This document shows positions 58,275-64,000 of a DNA stretch of 64,000 nt, in pieces. A program made the translations under genes and the position numbers. This DNA is from Novosphingobium olei (GTDB taxonomy: Bacteria; Pseudomonadota; Alphaproteobacteria; Sphingomonadales; Sphingomonadaceae). Location of the stretch: assembly GCF_012927405.1 (NCBI RefSeq), contig NZ_JABBGM010000002.1, forward strand, positions 186,001-250,000. Direction: 5' to 3'. Under the pieces are notes generated by a model that saw only the letters and a list, made by a program, of their open reading frames with translations, ran no database searches and was not told the origin of the DNA. Numbering within the stretch: the stretch's first letter is position 1; each line of letters begins with the position of its first letter.

Positions 58275-59690
58275 ATGACCAAGCTCACTTCCACCTGTCC
58301 CGCCACCGGCGCCCTGCTCTGGGAAGGCGAAGCGGCCGATGCCGGTGCAGTCGCCGCTGCCGTCGCCCGCGCGCGCGCCGCGGTGCCGGGCTGGTCGCGC
58401 ACGTTGCTGGAAGAGCGCGTCGCGCTCGCCCGCGCCTATGCCGCGCGGCTGAAGGATCAGGCAGAGCCGCTCGCCCGCACCATCGCGCAGGAGACCGGCA
58501 AGCCGCTGTGGGAAACGCGCCAGGAAGTCGGCTCGATGGTCGGCAAGGTGGAACTCTCGATCCGCGCCCAGGCCGAGCGCGCCGGCAACCGCACCGATCC
58601 CGCACCCTTCGGCAGCGCCATGCTGCGCCACAAGCCGCACGGGGTGATGGCCGTGCTCGGGCCCTACAACTTCCCCGGCCACCTGCCCAATGGCCACATC
58701 GTTCCCGCCCTGCTCGCCGGCAACACCGTGGTGTTCAAGCCGAGCGAGGAAACCCCGCTGGTGGGCGAGGCGATGGTCGCGCTGTGGCATGATGCAGGCC
58801 TGCCGGCAGACGTGCTGCAGGTGGTGCAGGGTGCGCGCGAAACCGGCGCGGCGCTGGTCGATGCCGATATCGACGGGCTGCTGTTCACCGGCAGCGCCAC
58901 AACCGGCGCTGCCTTGCGCCGCGCGCTGGTCGACCGGCCGCACGTGATCCTCGCGCTGGAGCTTGGCGGCAACAACCCGCTGATCGCCTGGGACGGCGCG
59001 CCCGAGACCGTCGCCTCGATCGTCGCGGCCTCGGCCTTCGCCACCACCGGCCAGCGCTGTTCCTGCGCGCGCCGCCTGATCGTGCCGACAGGCGCTGCGG
59101 GCGACGCCATGGTTCAGGCGGTGGCCGCGCTTTCCGACCGCATGACCATCGGCGCGTGGGACGAAGACCCGCAGCCGACGCTCGGCTCGCTGATCTCGGC
59201 CCGCGCCGCCGACACTGCGCACCGCGCCTACGATGCGCTGGTGGCCGGCGGGGCCAAGGTGATCCGCCCGCTCGGCGCCGTTCCCGGCCGCTCCGCCGCC
59301 TTCGTCACCCCGGCGATGATCGACGTAACCGGCCTCGATGTGCCCGACGCCGAGATCTTCGCTCCCGTGCTGCAGGTCCGCCGCGCCGCCGATTGGGACG
59401 AGGCGATCGCGCTCGCCAATGCGACCGGGTTCGGCCTGTCGGGCGGGCTGATTTCGGAAGATGGCGCGAAGTGGGAGGACTTCCTCGCCCGCAGCCGCGC
59501 CGGCGTGGTCAACTGGAACCGCCCGACCACGGGCGCAAGCGGGGCGATGCCGTTCGGCGGCCTCGGCGCATCGGGCAACCACCGCCCGAGCGCCTATTAC
59601 GCGGCGGACTATTGCGCCTACCCGGTCGCTTCGTTCGAAAGTCCGGCGCTCGCCGATCTCACCGCAGACCTCGTCGGGCTGAAGGGCTGA
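58275..59690 (+). CDS. astD: N-succinylglutamate 5-semialdehyde dehydrogenase
   Basis: The product has 471 residues, an NAD-dependent aldehyde dehydrogenase. Motifs are MAVLGPYNFPGHLPNGHIVP, NTVVFKPSEETPLVGEAMV, FTGSATTGAALRR, the glutamate in LALELGGNNPLI and the nucleophilic cysteine in TTGQRCSCARRLIVP. The LGGNNPLI and GHLPNGHI forms are those of AstD, which oxidises succinylglutamate semialdehyde in the arginine succinyltransferase pathway. It is followed 4 bp later by astB. Confidence 0.94.
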   Translation: MTKLTSTCPATGALLWEGEAADAGAVAAAVARARAAVPGWSRTLLEERVALARAYAARLKDQAEPLARTIAQETGKPLWETRQEVGSMVGKVELSIRAQAERAGNRTDPAPFGSAMLRHKPHGVMAVLGPYNFPGHLPNGHIVPALLAGNTVVFKPSEETPLVGEAMVALWHDAGLPADVLQVVQGARETGAALVDADIDGLLFTGSATTGAALRRALVDRPHVILALELGGNNPLIAWDGAPETVASIVAASAFATTGQRCSCARRLIVPTGAAGDAMVQAVAALSDRMTIGAWDEDPQPTLGSLISARAADTAHRAYDALVAGGAKVIRPLGAVPGRSAAFVTPAMIDVTGLDVPDAEIFAPVLQVRRAADWDEAIALANATGFGLSGGLISEDGAKWEDFLARSRAGVVNWNRPTTGASGAMPFGGLGASGNHRPSAYYAADYCAYPVASFESPALADLTADLVGLKG

Positions 59691-59694
59691 TCCG

Positions 59695-60984
59695 ATGCGC
59701 GAGGTCAACTTCGACGGGCTGATCGGCCCAAGCCACAACTACGCCGGCCTCTCACTCGGCAACCTGGCCTCGGCGCGCAACGCGGGCGGAGTTTCCTCCC
59801 CCCGCGCCGCCGCGCTGCAGGGCCTCGCCAAGATGCGCCGGGTGATGGACATGGGGCTCAGCCAAGGCTTCCTGCTGCCCCACGCACGGCCCGATGCCGA
59901 CTGGCTGCGCACCCTCGGCTTTGCCGGAAGCGACGACGAGGTCTGCGAAGCGGCCTGGAAGGCCGAGCCTGCGCTGTTGCGCAACGCCATGTCGGCCAGC
60001 GCGATGTGGACCGCCAACGCCGGCACGGTCAGCCCCGCGCCCGATTGCGCGGACGGACGCTGCCACATCTCGGTCGCCAACCTGTCGACCATGCTGCACC
60101 GCTCGATCGAGGCGCCGCAGACGCTGCGGCAACTGAAGCTCGCCTTCGCCGACACGCGCCACTTCGCGGTGCATGCTGCTCTGCCCGGGGGCCTCGGCGA
60201 CGAAGGCGCGGCGAACTTCATGCGCCTTGCCACCGCTCACGGCGAACCCGGCCTCGAAGTGCTGGTCTATGGCGAGCAGGGCCGCGCCGAATTCCCCGCG
60301 CGCCAGCACAAGGCGGCAAGCGCAGCAGTGGCGCGGCGCCACGGGCTGTCGGAAGCGGGCACGCTGCTCGTCTGCCAGAGCGACGCCGCGATCGCCGCCG
60401 GCGCGTTCCACAACGACGTCGTCGCAGTTGCCAACGAAACCGTGCTGTTCACTCACGAACTGGCTTTCGAAGACCGCGATGGCACTTATGCCGCGATCCG
60501 CGAACGGCTGCCCTCGGTGCAGATCGTCGAAGCGCCCGCCGCGCGGATCAGCCTCGACGCCGCGATCCGCTCGTACCTGTTCAACTCGCAGCTGATCTCC
60601 CTACCCGAAGGCGGCATGGCGCTGGTCCTGCCCGGCGAAGTGCGCGAAGTGCCGGAAGTGTGGGACTGGCTGCAGGAAATCGTCGCCGGCAATGGTCCGA
60701 TCCGGCGGCTGGAAGTCGTCGAAGTGCGCGAATCGATGCGCAACGGCGGTGGCCCTGCCTGCCTGCGGCTGCGCGTGGCGGTGAGCGACGAGGCTTTTGC
60801 CGCGATCGATCCGCGCTTCCTGCTCGATTCCGCCAAGGCCGACCGCATGGCCCAGGTGATCGAGGCGCACTGGCCCGAACGGATCGCGCCCGAAGACCTC
60901 GGCGATCCGGCGCTCTGGCGGCAATGCCGCACCGCGCGCGCCGCGCTGCTCGATACGCTGGGCTTCGCTTCCGGAGAACTGTGA
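59695..60984 (+). CDS. astB: N-succinylarginine dihydrolase
   Basis: The product has 429 residues. The diagnostic start [20 protein letters not shown] is followed by [30 protein letters not shown] (His and Asn/Gly of the guanidino-group-modifying fold) and a late cysteine in [16 protein letters not shown]. It removes two ammonia and CO2 from N2-succinylarginine. It works in the same arginine pathway as astD, but astA, astC and astE are not visible here. Confidence 0.96.
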   Translation: MREVNFDGLIGPSHNYAGLSLGNLASARNAGGVSSPRAAALQGLAKMRRVMDMGLSQGFLLPHARPDADWLRTLGFAGSDDEVCEAAWKAEPALLRNAMSASAMWTANAGTVSPAPDCADGRCHISVANLSTMLHRSIEAPQTLRQLKLAFADTRHFAVHAALPGGLGDEGAANFMRLATAHGEPGLEVLVYGEQGRAEFPARQHKAASAAVARRHGLSEAGTLLVCQSDAAIAAGAFHNDVVAVANETVLFTHELAFEDRDGTYAAIRERLPSVQIVEAPAARISLDAAIRSYLFNSQLISLPEGGMALVLPGEVREVPEVWDWLQEIVAGNGPIRRLEVVEVRESMRNGGGPACLRLRVAVSDEAFAAIDPRFLLDSAKADRMAQVIEAHWPERIAPEDLGDPALWRQCRTARAALLDTLGFASGEL

Positions 60985-61042
60985 CCTTGCGCGTTGCGCG
61001 CCGCCGGTGTCATCTGCGCCGATAACAAGGCGGAGAGGACAC

Positions 61043-62521
61043 TTGCGGCACGTTCTGGCGATCGATCAGGGGACGACCTCCACCCGCGCGATCCTGTTCG
61101 ACGAGGACGCCCGCTCGGTCCGCGTGGCGCAGCGCGAATTCGCCCAGCACTATCCGCAAGCCGGGTGGGTAGAGCACGATGCCGAGGACATCTGGCGCGA
61201 TTGCCTTGCCGTCGCGCGCGAGGTGCTGGACGGCGTGCCGCCATCGCAAGTCGCCGCCATCGGCATCGCCAACCAGCGCGAAACGGTGGTGATATGGGAC
61301 CGTGCGAGCGGTGCGCCGATCCACCGCGCCATCGTCTGGCAGGATCGCCGCACCGCCGAAACCTGCGCCGCGCTGAAGGCCGACGGGGCCGAGGCGATGG
61401 TCACCGAGCGCACCGGGCTGCTGCTCGATCCCTACTTCAGCGCGACCAAGGCGGCGTGGATGCTCGACCACGTGCCCGGCGCGCGCGAACGGGCCGAACG
61501 TGGCGAGCTGGCCTTCGGCACGATCGACAGCTTCCTGCTGTGGCGGCTCACCGGCGGCAAGGTGCACGCCACCGACGTGACCAATGCCGGGCGCACGCTG
61601 CTCTACGACATCCGCCGCCAGTGCTGGGATGAAGACCTGTGCCGCCTGCTGCGCGTGCCAAGCGCGATCCTGCCGCAGGTGCGGGACAATTCCGGCCTGT
61701 TCGGCACGACCGACCCCGCGCTGTTCGGCGCCAGCCTGCCCATCGCCGGGATGGCGGGGGATCAGCAGGCGGCGCTGTTCGGGCAGGCCTGCTTCGCCTC
61801 CGGCATGGCCAAGAGCACCTATGGCACCGGCTGCTTCATGCTGATGAACACCGGCGGCGAAGCGCCGCGCTCGGCCAATCGGTTGCTGACGACGCCCGCC
61901 TATCGCCTCGACGGACAGATGACCTACGCGCTCGAAGGGTCGATCTTCGTGGCAGGCGCCGCGGTCAAATGGCTGCGCGACGGCTTGGGCGTGATCGCCC
62001 ACGCGAGCGAGACGCATGGCCTGGCGACGCAAGTCGATGACAGCCACGGCGTGGTCATGGTCCCGGCCTTTGCCGGGCTGGGCGCGCCATACTGGGACCC
62101 GGACGCCAAGGGCGCGATCTTCGGCCTGACGCTCGGCGCAACGGCCGCACATCTGGCACGCGCGGCGCTGGAATCGGTCGCATTCCAGACGATGGACCTG
62201 GTCGAAGCAATGGTGCGCGACAGCGGCGCGCTGGCGGCTGCGCTGCGCATCGACGGCGGCATGGCGGCCAACGACTGGCTGTGCCAGTTCCTTGCGGACA
62301 TGCTGGGCGTCGCGGTCGAAAAGCCGACCAATCTCGAAACCACGGCGCTGGGCGCGGCGTTCCATGCCGGCCTCGCCACGGGCGTGTGGTCGGGGCTCGA
62401 CGATCTTTCGCGCACGTGGGAAAGCGCCGCACGCTTCACGCCGGCCATGCCGTCCGAACGACGCGCCGGGCTGGCCGCCTTGTGGCGTGACGCGGTGCGC
62501 CGCACGCTTTCACAGGGCTGA
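61043..62521 (+). CDS. glpK: Glycerol kinase
   Basis: The product has 492 residues. The TTG start at 61043 is chosen because GGAGAGG lies five to ten bases upstream and the FGGY-kinase domain starts at once ([20 protein letters not shown]). Signatures include [71 protein letters not shown] and [20 protein letters not shown]. It makes glycerol 3-phosphate. It follows astB by 58 bp, an unusual neighbour for arginine catabolism; no glpF or glpD is nearby. Confidence 0.95.
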   Translation: MRHVLAIDQGTTSTRAILFDEDARSVRVAQREFAQHYPQAGWVEHDAEDIWRDCLAVAREVLDGVPPSQVAAIGIANQRETVVIWDRASGAPIHRAIVWQDRRTAETCAALKADGAEAMVTERTGLLLDPYFSATKAAWMLDHVPGARERAERGELAFGTIDSFLLWRLTGGKVHATDVTNAGRTLLYDIRRQCWDEDLCRLLRVPSAILPQVRDNSGLFGTTDPALFGASLPIAGMAGDQQAALFGQACFASGMAKSTYGTGCFMLMNTGGEAPRSANRLLTTPAYRLDGQMTYALEGSIFVAGAAVKWLRDGLGVIAHASETHGLATQVDDSHGVVMVPAFAGLGAPYWDPDAKGAIFGLTLGATAAHLARAALESVAFQTMDLVEAMVRDSGALAAALRIDGGMAANDWLCQFLADMLGVAVEKPTNLETTALGAAFHAGLATGVWSGLDDLSRTWESAARFTPAMPSERRAGLAALWRDAVRRTLSQG

Positions 62522-62610
62522 TACGTTGCATTGCGCAACCGAGGCTTGACCGCTTGCCGGGCGGGCGGCACACCCCTTTCCACCTTGCTCAACAGGGAGA
62601 GGAATCCTCG

Positions 62611-62985
62611 ATGTTCAGTCACGTGATGGTCGGCAGCAATGACATTGCCGCCTCGAAGAAGTTCTATGACGCAACTTTCGCTGCGTTCGGCGGCAAGCCC
62701 GCGATCACGGACGAAAAGGGCCGCCTGATCTATCAGCACAACGGTTCGATGTTCCTCGTGACGCCGCCGATCAACGGCCAGCCGGCCACCGGCGCCAACG
62801 GCGGTACGATCGGCTTCGCGATGACCCCGGAACAGGCCGATGCCTGGCACGCTGCGGGCGTCGCCAATGGTGGCGTCGCTTGCGAAGATCCGCCGGGACC
62901 GCGCGCCGGCAGCCCGTTCTACCTCGCCTACCTGCGCGATCCGGATGGCAACAAGCTCTGCGCGCTGCACGTGATCGGTTCGTAA
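62611..62985 (+). CDS. VOC family (glyoxalase-like) protein
   Basis: The product has 124 residues. The start at ATG 62611 is backed by AGGGAGAGG. The sequence (MFSHVMVGSNDIAASKKFYD, FYLAYLRDPDGNKLCALH) is a single vicinal-oxygen-chelate domain with His near the N-terminus and the usual RDPDGNKL end. Related proteins are described as glyoxalase/bleomycin-resistance-like with unknown substrate. Confidence 0.9.
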   Translation: MFSHVMVGSNDIAASKKFYDATFAAFGGKPAITDEKGRLIYQHNGSMFLVTPPINGQPATGANGGTIGFAMTPEQADAWHAAGVANGGVACEDPPGPRAGSPFYLAYLRDPDGNKLCALHVIGS

Positions 62986-63026
62986 GCGGCTCACGGAGCA
63001 GCGTGGACTGACCCGGCCCCCAGCCG

Positions 63027-63090
63027 TTCGTGTCGAGCGTAGTCGAGACACGGGTGCGCAGCGCCTCTCGACTTCGCTCGAGGCAAACGG
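63027..63090. repeat. Sphingomonad-type intergenic palindromic repeat
   Basis: Two short palindromic units follow each other: one with GTGTCGAG and GACAC parts (63030-63051) and CTCGACTTCGCTCGAG (63067-63082). Units with GTCGAGC and AGTCGAGA cores are typical of dispersed intergenic repeats in sphingomonad genomes. No coding capacity. Confidence 0.5.
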
Positions 63091-63120
63091 GGAGGGTCAG
63101 GGCCAGAAACGCAAAGAAAG

Positions 63121-63153
63121 GGGCGCGACCGGACTTCCGGCGCGCCCTTTTTT
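63121..63153 (+). terminator. Bidirectional Rho-independent terminator
   Basis: GGGCGCG (63121-63127) pairs with CGCGCCC (63141-63147), with inner CCGG-ACTT-CCGG, and six T follow on the plus strand. A-rich sequence precedes it, so it can also end the convergent nusB transcript. Confidence 0.85.
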
Positions 63154-63174
63154 CTGTCCCCAAAGGTGGGGCGA

Positions 63175-63627
63175 TCAGCGGACCGACTTGGCCACCGCGT
63201 CCAGCACGCCATTGGCGAACTTCGCCTCGCGCGCGTCGAAGAAGGCGTGCGCCACGTCGAGGTATTCGTTGATCACGGTGCCCACGGTCACGTCCTTGCG
63301 CGCCATCAGCTCCCAGGCCCCTGCGCGCAGGATCTGCAGCATCGTGCGGTCGAGCCGCGCGACCGACCAGCCGGAGGCGAGCTTGGCGCCGAGCAGGGCG
63401 TCGATCTCGTCACGGCGGGCGGCAACGCCCTTCACCACGTCGTCGAAGAAGGCGACGTCGGCTGCGGCATATTCGACATCCTCGATCTCGGCGCCGAGGC
63501 GGTGCATGTGGAATTCGTCGAGCAGCAGGTGTAGCTCAGGGCTTTCCATCTCGAGCTGGTAGAGCGCCTGAACGGCGGCGAGGCGGGCGGCGCTACGGGC
63601 GCGCGTCTGGTCCTTTCCGCTGCTCAC
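63175..63627 (-). CDS. nusB: Transcription antitermination factor NusB
   Basis: The product has 150 residues. The N-terminal arginine-rich helix with ARSAARLAAVQALYQLE and the conserved ARLDRTMLQILRAGAWELMA, VINEYLDVAHAFFD and KFANGVLDAVAK helices identify NusB. It binds boxA RNA with NusE (S10) to keep RNA polymerase moving through rRNA operons. Its start overlaps the hisD stop by 4 bp. Confidence 0.96.
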   Translation of the reverse strand: MSSGKDQTRARSAARLAAVQALYQLEMESPELHLLLDEFHMHRLGAEIEDVEYAAADVAFFDDVVKGVAARRDEIDALLGAKLASGWSVARLDRTMLQILRAGAWELMARKDVTVGTVINEYLDVAHAFFDAREAKFANGVLDAVAKSVR

Positions 63628-64000
63628 TGGCCGAGCCTCAGCGCGATCGAGCGGGCGTGGGCGGCAAGGCCCTCGGCCTCGGCGAGTTCGACCGCGGCGG
63701 GGCCGACGGCGGAGATGGAAGCATCGCTGACGGCGATGAAGCTGGTGCGTTTCATGAAATCCAGAACCGAAAGGCCCGAAGAGAACCGCGCGCGGCGGCC
63801 GGTGGGCAGGACATGGTTGGGGCCGGCGACGTAATCGCCGATGGCTTCGGGCGTCATCCGCCCAAGGAAGACGGAGCCCGCATGGCGGATCTTGTCGAAC
63901 AGGCGCTCAGGGCTGTCGGTGGCGATCTCGACGTGTTCTGCCGCCAGCGCGTTGGCGAGCGCAGGCGCTTCGTCCAGGCTGTTCACGACGATGATCGTGC
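63624..64000 (-). CDS. hisD: Histidinol dehydrogenase, C-terminal part
   Basis: The frame enters from the right edge; about 125 C-terminal residues are seen. SLDEAPALANALAAEHVEIA, GPNHVLPTGRRARFSSGLSV and DFMKRTSFIAVS are diagnostic of HisD, which oxidises histidinol to histidine in two NAD-dependent, zinc-requiring steps. A zinc-site His lies in the seen AEHVEI/GPNHVLP region. The N-terminus and start are outside the window. It overlaps nusB as ATGA. Confidence 0.95.
   Translation of the reverse strand, partial: TIIVVNSLDEAPALANALAAEHVEIATDSPERLFDKIRHAGSVFLGRMTPEAIGDYVAGPNHVLPTGRRARFSSGLSVLDFMKRTSFIAVSDASISAVGPAAVELAEAEGLAAHARSIALRLGQ

Noticed and set aside
63027..63090. A CRISPR-like or att-like repeat
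   Set aside because: There are only two non-identical short palindromic units and no spacer structure. The units match the style of dispersed sphingomonad intergenic repeats.

Overview
The window is GC-rich and densely coded. Its gene content points to an alphaproteobacterium of the Sphingomonadales, of the Novosphingobium or Sphingobium kind: three TonB-dependent receptors (one frameshifted), UrcA-family and DUF2946 proteins, a COQ7-type ubiquinone hydroxylase, bactofilin beside an M23 peptidase, and the housekeeping order proA - aldo/keto reductase - nadD - rsfS - rlmH - EnvC-like - ctpA. No rRNA or CRISPR array is visible. Two tRNA-Gly genes are present. The genus is an inference.

Layout. 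(1) 1-7780: a minus-strand uptake operon (MFS carrier, SDR, TonB-dependent receptor with a one-base frameshift, two tandem secreted beta-helix-like paralogues). It is divergent from a LacI-family regulator, with overlapping palindromic operators upstream. (2) 7800-18340: tRNA-Gly(TCC), bactofilin and M23 peptidase, then a plus-strand housekeeping run for proline, NAD, ribosome silencing, rRNA methylation, cell-wall control, disulfide formation and ubiquinone. (3) 18341-24730: a LysR-type regulator with a 2-oxoglutarate dioxygenase, a fatty-acid-hydroxylase-fold enzyme, a TPR-sulfotransferase and small secreted proteins. (4) 24733-35809: a minus-strand run coupled mostly by 4-bp overlaps, made of an ABC importer, a NikR-like regulator, two DUF1989 proteins, a biotin-dependent urea/guanidine carboxylase, allophanate hydrolase and a secreted beta-propeller. 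It reads as a guanidine (or urea) nitrogen assimilation operon. (5) 36482-44121: a TonB-dependent receptor, a metallo-beta-lactamase-fold protein, a second fatty-acid hydroxylase and other accessory genes.

(6) About 44175-53167: an integrated genomic island of roughly 9 kb. It is bounded by a 19-bp direct repeat that overlaps the 3' end of tRNA-Gly(CCC), with ATACCCCC motifs clustered at both ends. It carries a P4-type integrase, a second tyrosine recombinase with two small HTH proteins, a large single-chain restriction-modification enzyme, and at the far end a small reverse transcriptase with an uncharacterised companion frame. This is the best candidate for an undescribed system here, probably anti-phage.

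(7) 53286-64000: a probable copper-linked cluster (LysR, DUF2946 protein, TonB-dependent receptor, PepSY membrane protein with a His/Met-rich insert), then astD-astB-glpK, a VOC protein, and nusB with the C-terminal end of hisD.

Three regulatory patterns come directly from the sequence. A 17-bp near-palindrome of the form CATAGATC-N-GATCTATG occurs three times, beside the LysR gene and upstream of each of two paralogous hydroxylases 18 kb apart. The pattern TATTAC-N14-GTAATA occurs twice in the 672-bp gap between the guanidine operon and the divergent TonB receptor. LacI-type operator half-sites lie between the LacI gene and its presumed target operon.
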